From positions 1 to 32,597 of the forward strand of contig NZ_JPHU01000020.1 of assembly GCF_000733125.1 (NCBI RefSeq): DNA of 32,597 nucleotides. Reading direction: 5' to 3'. The notes under the pieces are model-generated. The model made no database searches. It was given only the letters and a program-made list of their open reading frames with translations, and was not told the DNA's origin. Made by a program: the position numbers and the translations under genes. How positions within the stretch are numbered: position 1 is the stretch's first letter; the number at the start of each line of letters is the position of its first letter. Source of the stretch: Parvularcula oceani. Its GTDB lineage: Bacteria; Pseudomonadota; Alphaproteobacteria; Caulobacterales; Parvularculaceae. Shown here one piece after another: positions 8,586 to 16,290 of this stretch.

Positions 8586-8948
8586 ATGGAAACGACAGAT
8601 CCCGAACGAAGCGGCCGAAGCGACGGCGGCGCGGCAGCGTCCAGCGGCATCGTGGCTGGCGTCCTGGCTGCTGTCGGCGCGTCGTGCTGCGTGCTGCCGC
8701 TGGTGCTGATCCAGCTCGGCGTCGGCGCGGCGCTCGCCGGAAGCCTGACCGTGCTCGCTCCGCTCCGCCCCTGGTTCCTGCTCGCGGCGGTCGGCCTTCT
8801 CGGTTGGGCGGCGTTCCGCGCATTCCGGGGTGGGCGGCCCAGGATGCGTGTCATCGTCCTTCTGACGCTCGGCACCGCCGTCCTTGCCGCCGCCCTCATC
8901 CTCCCCGCCTTCGAGCGCGACCTCCTGCGGTGGGCCCAGACCCTGTGA
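8586..8948 (+). CDS. merT: MerT-like mercuric ion transporter
   Basis: This 120-residue inner-membrane protein would carry Hg2+ from periplasm to cytoplasm. It has three predicted helices, at about residues 20-52, 59-78 and 85-107. Helix 1 holds the signature vicinal cysteines Cys34-Cys35 (GASCCVLPLVL), followed by LAGSLTVLAPLRPW, which matches MerT. The second Cys pair usually found between helices 2 and 3 is missing; that loop is short and basic (FRGGRPRMR). No merP follows. The frame is open further upstream, but ATG 8586 is the only start after the promoter. It lies about 8 bases after the predicted -10, so the message may be leaderless. It heads a three-gene unit with the Cys-rich protein and the flavin reductase. 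Confidence 0.83.
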   Translation: METTDPERSGRSDGGAAASSGIVAGVLAAVGASCCVLPLVLIQLGVGAALAGSLTVLAPLRPWFLLAAVGLLGWAAFRAFRGGRPRMRVIVLLTLGTAVLAAALILPAFERDLLRWAQTL

Positions 8949-8958
8949 CCGAGGCCCC

Positions 8959-9168
8959 ATGACCGACATCAAACTGACCTCGACGCTGACCTGCCCGTCC
9001 TGCGGGCACCGGAGCACGGACGAGATGCCGATCGACGCCTGCCAGTTCTTCTACGACTGCAAGGGCTGCGGGGTGGTCCTGCGCCCGAACAAGGGCGGTT
9101 GCTGCGTCTACTGCTCGTTCGGCGACACGCCCTGCCCCCCAATCCAGGAAGGAAGCTGTTGTGCCTGA
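8959..9168 (+). CDS. GDCCVxC-domain small cysteine-rich protein
   Basis: This 69-residue protein matches the GDCCVxC family that sits beside merT in many proteobacteria. It has two CxxC-type pairs, TCPSCG (near residue 12) and DCKGCG (near 33), then the family core GGCCVYCSFGDTPCPPIQ and a C-terminal CC. Some family members carry selenocysteine in the core; here every position is Cys and no in-frame TGA interrupts it. The likely role is binding or passing soft metal in the cytoplasm, taking the place of MerP or NmerA. That is inferred from cysteine content and neighbours. It begins 10 bases after merT and its last 8 bases overlap the GTG start of the flavin reductase, so translation is probably coupled. 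Confidence 0.85.
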   Translation: MTDIKLTSTLTCPSCGHRSTDEMPIDACQFFYDCKGCGVVLRPNKGGCCVYCSFGDTPCPPIQEGSCCA

Positions 9169-10513
9169 GAAGTTCGGCCTCGTCGTCATCGGCGTCGGCA
9201 TGGCGGGCCTGAACGCCGCGAAGAAGTGCGTCAACGCCGGCCTGTCCGTCGCCGTCGTCGACGAGCGGCCCTACGGCGGCACCTGCGCGTTGCGAGGGTG
9301 CGACCCGAAGAAGATGTTGCGGCGGGGAGCGGAGGTCGTGGAGGCGGCGCGCCTGATGGCAGGGAAAGGCATCGGCGATACCCCTCGCATCGAATGGGCC
9401 GATCTCATGGCGCACAAGCGCTCCTTCACCGATCCCGTCCCCAAGAAGATGGAGGGCAGCCTGGACGAGGCAGGCGTCGTCACGCTGCACGGAGCGGTCC
9501 AGTTCGTGGGGCCGGCGGCGTTGCAGATCGGCGAGCGAGAAGTCGAAGCCGCGAAAGTCCTGGTCGCGACCGGGCAGCGACCTCGGTCTCTCGACGTTCC
9601 CGGCGCCGAACACCTGACGGACTCGACGGAGTTCTTGGAGCTGGAAGAGCTGCCTCGCCGCATCCTCTTCGTCGGCGGCGGCTACGTCTCGATGGAGTTC
9701 GCGCACATCGCCGCGCGGGCCGGGGCGTCCGTCACCGTCGCGGATCGGGGCAAGCGGCCATTGAAGGCATTCGATCCCGACCTCGTCGACCGGCTCGTCG
9801 AAAGCTCGAAGGAAGCAGGCATCGACTTCGCCTTCGGCGCGTCGCTCGCGAAGGTCGAACGGCGTGGGGGCGGTCTCGTCGCGACTTTGGACCGGGACCG
9901 AGGGAGCATCGAGATCGAGGCCGACCTGGTCGTCAACGGCGCGGGACGCGTGCCGGAGATCGGGCACTTGAACTTGGAAGCGGCTGACGTCGCGCACGGG
10001 GATGGACGCATCACGGTGACCGAGCACCTGCGTTCGACAACGAACCCGAACGTCTACGCCGCAGGCGACTGCGCCGCGACGGACGGGCTGCCGCTCACCC
10101 CTGTCGCCGTGCACGAGGGTGCGGTCGCCGCGTCGAACGTCCTGAAGGGCGATCACCGGACGGCGGACTACGCGGGCGTGCCGAGCGTGGCCTTCACCCT
10201 GCCCGAGATCGTGCGGATCGGCATGTCCGAGGAGGACGCCCGCCAGTCAGACCGCGACGTGGACGTCCGCTTCAACGAAACGTCCGCCTGGTACTCGAAC
10301 CAGAGGATCGGCGCGAAGGTCGGCGCGACGAAGGTGATCGTGGACAAGACGACGGACGAACTGCTCGGCGTTCACCTGTTCGGCTACGGACAAGCGGAGG
10401 TCGCGAACCTGTTCGCGCTGGCCATGCGTTCCGGACTGAAAGCTGCGAACCTTCGGCGCATGCAGAGCGCCTACCCGACGCACGGCTCGGATGTGAGTTC
10501 TATGCTAGGCTGA
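9161..10513 (+). CDS. FAD-dependent pyridine-nucleotide disulfide oxidoreductase (MerA-related, not MerA)
   Basis: This 450-residue flavoprotein has the glutathione reductase/MerA fold. The FAD site is GVGMAG (11-16), the redox disulfide is C42-ALRG-C47 in GGTCALRGCDPKK, the NAD(P) site is GGGYVS (172-177), and the second FAD motif is VYAAGDCAATDG. Three features argue against a mercuric reductase: there is no N-terminal HMA domain, the C-terminal vicinal cysteines are absent (it ends THGSDVSSMLG), and the usual HPTxxE catalytic dyad reads YPTHGSD. It is probably NAD(P)H-dependent, but the acceptor is unknown. A thiol, a quinone or the neighbouring Cys-rich protein are options. The GTG start is set by the 8-base overlap with that gene. 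It ends the mer-like unit. Confidence 0.83.
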   Translation: MPEKFGLVVIGVGMAGLNAAKKCVNAGLSVAVVDERPYGGTCALRGCDPKKMLRRGAEVVEAARLMAGKGIGDTPRIEWADLMAHKRSFTDPVPKKMEGSLDEAGVVTLHGAVQFVGPAALQIGEREVEAAKVLVATGQRPRSLDVPGAEHLTDSTEFLELEELPRRILFVGGGYVSMEFAHIAARAGASVTVADRGKRPLKAFDPDLVDRLVESSKEAGIDFAFGASLAKVERRGGGLVATLDRDRGSIEIEADLVVNGAGRVPEIGHLNLEAADVAHGDGRITVTEHLRSTTNPNVYAAGDCAATDGLPLTPVAVHEGAVAASNVLKGDHRTADYAGVPSVAFTLPEIVRIGMSEEDARQSDRDVDVRFNETSAWYSNQRIGAKVGATKVIVDKTTDELLGVHLFGYGQAEVANLFALAMRSGLKAANLRRMQSAYPTHGSDVSSMLG

Positions 10514-10669
10514 CGCAAGGCGGCGACCGAACGGACTGGGGCTCGTACTGCCTCATTTCTCTGCAGAACCTGAAGCCTATCCTGGTGAAAATGCCTGGCA
10601 AACAGGGTCGCTTCGCGACGCTGAGGGTTTGGGTCCTATCGTCAGGGCCGCTGCGCGGCACTCGTGCCA

Positions 10670-10718
10670 GGAAGGCGCCGCGCTGACGCGCGGTCTGCTA
10701 GCCGCGTCAGCGGCTTCC
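10670..10718. repeat. Large imperfect hairpin
   Basis: The arms GGAAG..CCGC..TGACGCG and CGCGTCA-GCGG-CTTCC pair over 16 bases, interrupted by a 3-base and a 2-base bulge on the left arm, around a 12-base loop (10691-10702). No T-run follows on either strand. It may be a factor-assisted terminator for the mer-like unit ending at 10513, or part of a lost mobile element. Confidence 0.45.
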
Positions 10719-10800
10719 AAAATGAAACCTCGTGCTTTGCCGGTCCGACGCTTTCGTTTACCATTCGATCGAGGGCTTCCTCGCCCTCCCCGTATGGCGG

Positions 10801-10844
10801 TGACACTTCTATTTTGCGGTTAAGCTGTCAGTTCTAACTGGGAG
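10801..10844. mobile_element. Possible remnant of an IS21-type element end
   Basis: Two related 19-base motifs lie in tandem, TGACACTTCTATTTTGCGG (10801-10819) and TGTCAGTTCTAACTGGGAG (10826-10844), identical at about 12 of 19 positions. Repeated TGACA/TGTCA-TTCTA-TTTTG motifs are how I remember the ends of IS21-family elements. No transposase is present, so at most this is a solo end. The call is tentative. Confidence 0.3.
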
Positions 10845-10881
10845 CAACAGTCGATTGTATGCCGGGAAGTCTGCCGGTGCG

Positions 10882-11145
10882 CTATTTCAGCTGGCTGTCC
10901 TTGCTGCCGCGCCGGTTGAAGTTCGAATGGCGCACGGCGGCATCGCGTCCGGACTGGCATGCGATGCAGGTCCTGACGCCCGGCAAGGCCTCGCGCCGAC
11001 GCTGCGGGATCGGCTCGCCGCATTCATCGCATTCGGTCGCGCTCTCGCCGCGCGCCATGCGCGCCCGCGCCGCCTCGACCGCATCCGAGACGGTGTCGTC
11101 GATCTGATCCTGCACCGCGCCGTCGCGCGTCCATCCTCCGGCCAT
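10882..11145 (-). CDS. DksA/TraR-family C4 zinc-finger protein (YbiI-like)
   Basis: This 87-residue protein closely follows the short YbiI branch of the DksA/TraR family. It has the conserved start MAGGW, an acidic helix (DQIDDTVSDAVEAARARM), the box RGESATECDECGEPIPQRRREALPGV, and the tail NRRGSKDSQLK. The zinc finger is Cys39, Cys42, Cys60 and Cys63 (C-x2-C-x17-C-x2-C). DksA-type proteins act in the RNA polymerase secondary channel, but this short form lacks most of the coiled coil, so its effect on transcription is uncertain. An AGGA sequence lies 8 bases upstream of the ATG. The gene stands alone, facing away from the DUF2271 operon, and its codon use matches the right-hand block. Confidence 0.88.
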   Translation of the reverse strand: MAGGWTRDGAVQDQIDDTVSDAVEAARARMARGESATECDECGEPIPQRRREALPGVRTCIACQSGRDAAVRHSNFNRRGSKDSQLK

Positions 11146-11294
11146 GGGTGTTCCTGCATCTGCGAGCTTCTGAAGATGGGCAAAAACTCCGCGGCTTCAA
11201 CGCCTGAAAGCCTGCTCGGGATGGTTCGGGCGGCCTGACGGTGACGGGTCGCCCGCGAACGCTTGCCATCGCTGCGCCGCACAGCTAACCCGAT

Positions 11295-11309
11295 TGAGAA
11301 CGGTTCGCA
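11295..11309 (+). promoter_or_regulatory. Fur-box-like 7-1-7 operator upstream of the DUF2271 operon
   Basis: TGAGAAC-G-GTTCGCA has arms matching at 6 of 7 positions with a one-base centre, the 7-1-7 layout of Fur sites. An outer dyad, TTGAGAA at 11294-11300 against TTCTTAA at 11310-11316, extends it. It lies 46 bases before the DUF2271 start and overlaps a possible -35 (TTGAGA). This predicts repression by Fur when iron is plentiful. The regulator itself is not in the window. Confidence 0.5.
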
Positions 11310-11355
11310 TTCTTAAGACTATCGCGCCGAGCCATCCCACGGAGCCGAACGAGAA

Positions 11356-11847
11356 ATGTTTTCCCTTTTGAGCACGGCGCTGGCCGCGAATGGCGCTCTG
11401 ACCGCGACCATCGAGATCCCGCGCCTCGCGGTCGCCGAATATCACCGGCCCTATACCGCGATCTGGATCCAGACGCCGCGCGGCGCGCCGGAAGCGAATC
11501 TCGCGGTATGGTACGACACCGAGCTCCGCGACGATGAAGGCGAGACCTGGCTCAAGGACCTCCGCCAGTGGTGGCGCCGCGTCGGGCGGAGCGCCGACCT
11601 GCCGATCGACGGCGTCAGCGGGCCGACTCGCGCGCCCGGCACGCATGAGGTGACGCTGGCAGCGGACGATCCGCGCCTGCAGAGCCTGGAGCCCGGCGAG
11701 TATGAGCTGGTCTTCGAGGCGGCGCGCGAGGTGGGCGGCCGCGAGCTTCTGACCATCCCCTTCACATGGCCGGCGACCGAGCCGCTCAGCCTGAGCGCCG
11801 AAGGCGAGCGGGAGCTGGGCATGGTCGGCCTGAGCCTGAACCCGTGA
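11356..11847 (+). CDS. DUF2271 periplasmic protein, probable flavinylation target
   Basis: This is a 163-residue protein of the DUF2271 family. A short hydrophobic N-terminus (MFSLLSTALAANG) looks like an export signal. The beta-rich body contains the family patterns YTAIWIQT, NLAVWYDT and WLKDLRQWWRRVG. Residues 85-91 are DGVSGPT, followed by RAPGTHEV. This closely resembles the D-x-x-(S/T)-G-A-T motif whose Thr receives FMN from ApbE; here Ala is Pro and the acceptor would be Thr91. With DUF4198, PepSY and ApbE genes following on the same strand, the protein is likely an extracytoplasmic electron carrier with covalent FMN. That role is inferred. A Fur-like site sits upstream and a weak GAGA Shine-Dalgarno precedes the ATG. 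Confidence 0.82.
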   Translation: MFSLLSTALAANGALTATIEIPRLAVAEYHRPYTAIWIQTPRGAPEANLAVWYDTELRDDEGETWLKDLRQWWRRVGRSADLPIDGVSGPTRAPGTHEVTLAADDPRLQSLEPGEYELVFEAAREVGGRELLTIPFTWPATEPLSLSAEGERELGMVGLSLNP

Positions 11848-11873
11848 AACCCATCGAAACGAGGACTTCCATC

Positions 11874-12677
11874 ATGCGCAGATCGCTTCTTGCCGCAGCG
11901 GCCCTCCTTGCCGCTCTTCCGACCGCCGCCTCCGCCCATCGCGCCTGGCTCCTGCCTTCGGCGACCGTGCTTTCCGGCGATGAGGCCTGGGTGACGGTCG
12001 ACGCCGCCATCGGCAATGAGCTGTTCTATTTCGACCATGTGGCGATGGGCCTCGACGGGGTGACCGTCACGGGACCGGGCGGCGAGGCATTGCCGCTGGC
12101 GAATGAGAGCCGGGGCAAGCTGCGCAGCACGTTCGATCTGCAACTCACCGAAGACGGCACCTACAAGATCGCCACCGGCGGCTCCGGCCTCTTCGCCTTC
12201 TACGAACTCGACGGAGAAGGCCGCCGCTGGCGCGGCACGCCGGAGGAGCTCGAAAGCGGCCTGCCCGACGGCGCGCAGAATGTCCGCGTGACGCAAAGCG
12301 ACCGCCGCACCGAGACCTTCGTCACGCTCGGCGCGCCGAGCGAGGGCGTGCTGGCACCGGCCGGAAAAGGCCTGGAGGTCGACTATATCACGCATCCGAA
12401 CGACCTCTTCTCGGGCGAGACGGCGACCTTCCGCCTGCTGATGGACGGCCAACCGATGGCGGGCGCCGAAGTGTCCGTCATCCCCGGCGGCAACCGCTAT
12501 CGGGACATGCTGGGCGAGGAGACGGTCACCACGGCGGAAGACGGCACCTTCGAAATCGCCTTCGGCGAGCCCGGCATGTACTGGCTGAACGCCGAAGCCG
12601 AGGGCGAGGCCTCCCTGCCCCAGGCGCAGAGCCGCCGCGCAAGCTATGCGGCGACGCTCGAAGTCCTGCCGCAATAA
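11874..12677 (+). CDS. DUF4198 periplasmic protein
   Basis: This is a 267-residue secreted protein. The signal peptide (MRRSLLAAAALLAALPTAASA) ends before His, so the mature protein probably starts HRAWLLPS, the usual opening of DUF4198 proteins. An N-terminal His can serve as a metal ligand, as in copper- or nickel-binding proteins; whether it does here is unknown. The C-terminal part (GLEVDYITHPNDLFSGETATFRL and later GEPGMYWLNAEAE) has the immunoglobulin-like strands of NikM/DUF4198 proteins thought to support metal uptake. ATG 11874 follows a GAGGA sequence by 8 bases and is 26 bases after the DUF2271 stop. The frame is open upstream but carries no family sequence there. It is the second gene of the putative iron/flavin operon. 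Confidence 0.85.
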   Translation: MRRSLLAAAALLAALPTAASAHRAWLLPSATVLSGDEAWVTVDAAIGNELFYFDHVAMGLDGVTVTGPGGEALPLANESRGKLRSTFDLQLTEDGTYKIATGGSGLFAFYELDGEGRRWRGTPEELESGLPDGAQNVRVTQSDRRTETFVTLGAPSEGVLAPAGKGLEVDYITHPNDLFSGETATFRLLMDGQPMAGAEVSVIPGGNRYRDMLGEETVTTAEDGTFEIAFGEPGMYWLNAEAEGEASLPQAQSRRASYAATLEVLPQ

Positions 12678-12679
12678 CG

Positions 12680-13354
12680 GTGAGCGGGACGCGTCGCGTA
12701 GGCTCGAGGCCAGCCGGCAGGGCGAAAGCCCATGCGCCCGGCTGGACGCAGAGCGCGTTCTGGAAGAGGCAGGCCCGGACCTGGCACTGGATGTCCGGTG
12801 CGGTCTGCCTTCTCGGCATGCTGTTCTTTTCGGCCACGGGCATCACGCTGAACCATGCCGGCGCGATCCCGGCCGACCCCCGCGTCGAGGAGCGCACGAT
12901 CGCCCTGCCCCCGGCCCTGCTCGACGCCGTCTCGCCCGAGGCGCTGGGCGAGGAGCCTGCGGCCCTGCCCGAGGCGGTCGAGCGGCATGTGTCGCGGCAG
13001 CTTGGAGTGTCCCTGACGGGCAGGCCGGTCGAATGGTCCGAATACGATGCCTATGTCAGCCTCCCCCGGCCCGGAGGGGACGCCTGGCTGAGCCTCGACC
13101 GGGAGACCGGAGAGGTGCTTTACGAGGAGACGAGCCGCGGCGCGGTGTCCTATCTGAACGACCTGCACAAGGGGCGGAACACCGGCGCGGGCTGGCGGCT
13201 GTTCCTCGACCTCTTCGCCGTCGCTGCCATCCTGTTCAGCCTGACGGGGCTGTGGCTCCTCCAGATCAGCGCGAAGCGCAGGCCTTCGACCTGGCCGCTG
13301 ACGGCGGCAGGACTGGCCGTGCCGGTCATGATCCTGCTCGTCTTCGTCCACTGA
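12680..13354 (+). CDS. PepSY-domain membrane protein
   Basis: This 224-residue inner-membrane protein belongs to the PepSY-associated TM helix group. TM1 is at about residues 35-60 (HWMSGAVCLLGMLFFSATGITLNHAG). A periplasmic PepSY-like domain follows (about 65-165), containing WLSLDRETGEVLYEE. The conserved box YLNDLHKGRNTGAGW leads into TM2, and a last helix ends at the C-terminus. His residues next to the helices (RTWHW, LNHAG, DLHKG) could bind haem or carry electrons, as in PepSY proteins linked to ferric reduction. The GTG start is two bases after the DUF4198 stop and the gene ends two bases before apbE, which indicates one operon. The likely role is passing electrons across the inner membrane to the periplasmic flavoprotein. 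Confidence 0.83.
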   Translation: MSGTRRVGSRPAGRAKAHAPGWTQSAFWKRQARTWHWMSGAVCLLGMLFFSATGITLNHAGAIPADPRVEERTIALPPALLDAVSPEALGEEPAALPEAVERHVSRQLGVSLTGRPVEWSEYDAYVSLPRPGGDAWLSLDRETGEVLYEETSRGAVSYLNDLHKGRNTGAGWRLFLDLFAVAAILFSLTGLWLLQISAKRRPSTWPLTAAGLAVPVMILLVFVH

Positions 13355-13356
13355 CC

Positions 13357-14329
13357 ATGACGACCGGTGCGGCCGGAGGCGCAGACCGCCTCGTTCTCGT
13401 TCCCTCCGGACCGCCACCCGCAGCGCCGCCGCGCGATGCGCCCGTCATCCGGGCCGGCGGCCGCACCATGGGAACGCGCTGGTCGGTCGCAGCCTGCGGC
13501 CCCGCCATCGACGAGAGGGCTATCGGCCGGGCTGCGGAGGGCGTCTTCTCGAAGATCTGCCGGGCGATGAGCCATTGGGACGAGGGATCGGAAATCTGCC
13601 GGTTCAACGCGGCCTCCGCAGGAACGCGCCACCGGCTGTCCGAAGACTTCTTCGCCGTCCTGACCGCCGCGGCCGACCTTGCCGAAGCGAGCGGAGGCGC
13701 CTTCGATCCCGGCCTTCTCGGCGCGAGCGCGGCCGCCGGCGCCGCGCCGCCCGGCACAGGGTCCGCGAGGGCCGAAGAGGAGCAAGGGCGCTGGCGACAG
13801 CTCGCGCTCGATCCGGAGGGCCGCTCCGCCATGCAGCCAGGGGGGCTACGCCTCGACCTGTCCGGCATCGCGAAGGGGCATGCCGTCGACCGCCTGTGCG
13901 AAGCCGTGCTCGCGGCGGGCGCGGACACCGTGCTGGCCGAGATCGGCGGCGAATTCGCAGGCTACGGCCTCAAGCCGGATCTCTCGCCCTGGTGGGTGGC
14001 AGCGGAAGCGGGCGGCGCGGCGGGCGCCGTCGCGGCCCTGCATAAAGGCGCCCTCGCGACATCGGGCGGCGTCCGCCGCAACGCGGCGGGCACGCAGCGC
14101 CGCATCTCGCACGTCGTTCCGGCGAGCGGCGCCGAAGGCAATGACCTCATCGTCACCGTTCTGCATGAGACCTGTTCTGCCGCCGATGGCTGGGCGAGCG
14201 GCGCTCGCCGCCGCTGGAGATGGGGCGCGGGCTCTCGCCGAGCGGTGCGGCATCGCGGCGCTTATCCTGCCTGGCGGCGCGGAGCGCCCGCTCCTCACTC
14301 CGGCGGCACGGGCGTTCACCGAAGGCTGA
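13357..14329 (+). pseudogene. apbE: ApbE-type FAD:protein FMN transferase, frameshifted near its end
   Basis: ApbE attaches FMN to Thr of target proteins, using FAD and Mg2+. The order of motifs is clear: GGRTMGTRWSV, MSHWDEGSEICRFNAA, SGGAFDPGLLG, LDLSGIAKGHAVDRL, EIGGEFAGYG, ATSGGVRR, ISHVVPASG and VTVLHETCSAADGWAS. Just after the last motif a single extra G at about 14199-14201 (gcgagcggcgctc) shifts the frame. Removing it restores WASALAAAGDGARALAERCGIAALIL and the normal end at 14329 (about 323 residues). Unrepaired, the frame reads unrelated Arg-rich sequence to 14406. The catalytic motifs all precede the break, so some activity might survive. No signal peptide or lipobox is visible, unusual for an enzyme acting outside the cytoplasm. 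It could be a pseudogene or a sequence error. Confidence 0.82.
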
Positions 14330-14442
14330 GAACCGGAAAGGCCCCGCCGCGCGCTGCGCCGCAGAGCCCGCAATGCTCCAGTCTTCCCTTGCCCGGCCCC
14401 CGATGACGGGGCAACGATGCGCCAAGATGAGGGGATATGGCC

Positions 14443-16284
14443 ATGCAGCTGTCTCGACGGGCGGTCCTTGGGGGCAGTGTCGCGGTGTCGGCTCTTCTGG
14501 GGACGAAGGCGGCAGCGACGGCCGAGAGCCCGGCTCGGCGGACGGGTGTCGACCCGGCCCTCGGCGCGCTCTTGTCCCGCCAGCTGCACGAACGGCTTCT
14601 TCATGACCCGCAGAGCCTGACTTCGCTGGGCCTCGACACGGGATCGCTGGCATGGGCGCGGAGCCGGCTGACGCAGACGGGACCTGAGGCGGAGGCGGCG
14701 GCGCGGCAGCGTCTGGCGCAGCATCATGCAGAGCTTGCGGCTTTCGACACTGCGCGCCTGTCGGAGGCGGACCGGCGCCTTTACGACGCTTCGTGGTTCA
14801 AGCTGGATTCGCTGCACAGGCTGAGCCGGCGATTTCCCTTCGGGACCACGCGCGGCCCCTATTTCACGCCCTATATCGTCACCCAGCTGACCGGCGCCTG
14901 GTACGAGGTTCCGGCCCTTCTGGACGAGGCGCATCCCGTCGAGACCCGCGCGGATGCCGAGGCCTATCTCGCCCGTCTGTCGGCCTTCGCCAATATCCTC
15001 GACGGAGAGACCGCGCGGATTGCGCAGGATGCGGAGCGCGGCATCGTCCCGCCCGATTTCATGCTCGCGCGGACGGCCAGCGGCATCGAGGCGATGGCGA
15101 AGACCCCGGCGGAGGAGTCTGGCCTCGTCCGGTCCCTCGGCGAGCGCGCCGCGCGGCAGGGCCTTGGCGGCTTCGAGAAGCGGGCCGCGAGAATTTTCGA
15201 TCGCGCGGTCAGCCCCGCCCTCCTCCGCCAGGCCGGGAAGCTGCGCAGCCTCCTCGAGGGCGCGCGCCACGATGCGGGGTGCTATGCGCTGCCGCAGGGC
15301 GAGGAAATCTACCGTCTCGGGCTGCTCGACAACACGACCCGGCCGCTTTAGGGTGCGCAGGTGCACGCGCTCGGCCTCGCCGAAGTGGCCGCCATACACC
15401 AGGAACTCGAGCCCCTGCTCGCGGACCTCGGCCTGACCGAAGGCGGGATCGGCGCCCGGATCGCGGCCATGACCGAAGATCGCGCGCATGCCTTTCCGGA
15501 TACGGATGCGGGCCGCGCCAGCCTCCTCGCCTATGTCCGCACCCTCGTGGCGGATATCTCGGATCGCCTGCCGGAAGCGTTTCACCGGACGCCCGGAACG
15601 CCGCTCGTCGTCCAGCCGGTCCCGCAGGAGATCGCGGCCGGCGCGCCGGGAGGCTATTATACGCCCGCGCCGCTCGAAGGGTCGCGCCCCGCCACCTATT
15701 CGATCAATCTCGAACACATTGCGAGCTGGCCTCGCTGGGCCCTGCCGCCTCTGACCCATCACGAGGCGATGCCGGGCCACCACCTCCAGATCGGGACCTT
15801 GCGGGAGGGGGGCGATATCCCCCTCTACCAGCGGCTTCTCGGTTTCACGGCCTATTCCGAGGGCTGGGCGCTCTATGCCGAGAAGCTGGCGCGGGAACTC
15901 GGCGCATACGGCGACGACAAGGCGGGGCTGGTCGGGCAGCTGCAAAGCCAGCTCTTCCGGGCGGTCAGGCTGGTCGTCGATTCCGGCATCCACCACGAGC
16001 GGTGGAGCCACGAGCAGGCCATCCGCTACATGATCGAGAATGCCGGCAAGACCGAAGCGACGGCAGTCCGCGAGATCGAGCGCTACGCCGTCTGGCCGGG
16101 CAATGCCTGCGCCTACAAGGTCGGCGAGATCACGATGTCCAAGCTGCGCCGCGATGCCGAAGAGGCGCTCGGCGATGCCTTCGACCTACGCGACTTCCAT
16201 GACGTCATCCTGTCGTCGGGGCCCGTGCCTCTGCCGGTTCTGGAACGGGCGGTCACGGCCCATGTCGCGGCGGAGCGCGGTTGA
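14443..16284 (+). pseudogene. DUF885 family metallopeptidase-like protein with in-frame amber stop
   Basis: Both halves lie in one frame, separated only by a TAG at 15349-15351 (codon 303 of 614). The first half has a twin-arginine signal (SRRAVLGGS) and the DUF885 front region (RRFPFGTTRGPYFTPYIVTQLTG, LPQGEEIYRLGLLDNTTRPL). The second half resumes with GAQVHALGLAEVAAIHQEL and holds the presumed zinc motif HHEAMPGHH (His440, Glu441, His446) and SEGWALY (Glu473). Family members are secreted enzymes thought to be peptidases. In relatives the stop position is normally Ser/Thr followed by Pro. ATG 14443 is preferred over 14437 because GAGGGG is 8 bases from it and only 2 from the other. The second half could start at GTG 15361, but it would lack a signal peptide. 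Confidence 0.83.
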
Positions 16285-16290
16285 GGAGCC

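Larger units (their letters stand above)
10514..10881. other. Non-coding boundary stretch between metal island and chromosomal block
   Basis: No protein family was recognised in any frame here. It contains the hairpin at 10670-10718 and the repeat pair at 10801-10844, described separately. Base composition is less GC-rich than the flanks in 10720-10860. Codon use changes across it: TAC/CAC/AAC dominate on the left, with many TAT/CAT/AAT on the right. I read it as the edge of the acquired metal-resistance segment. Confidence 0.45.

Noticed and set aside
8959-9168. Selenoprotein version of the GDCCVxC protein
   Set aside because: Every core position is a Cys codon, and the only TGA is the final stop, which overlaps the next gene.
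9161-10513. Call as mercuric reductase (merA)
   Set aside because: The C-terminal vicinal Cys pair, the HMA domain and the His-Glu dyad are all absent, so only the wider flavin disulfide reductase family is supported.
13846-16011. Very long open frame on the minus strand (about 720 codons)
   Set aside because: It lies opposite apbE and DUF885, which have clear family motifs. The translation is Arg/Gly/Pro-rich with no domain, as expected for the antisense of high-GC genes.
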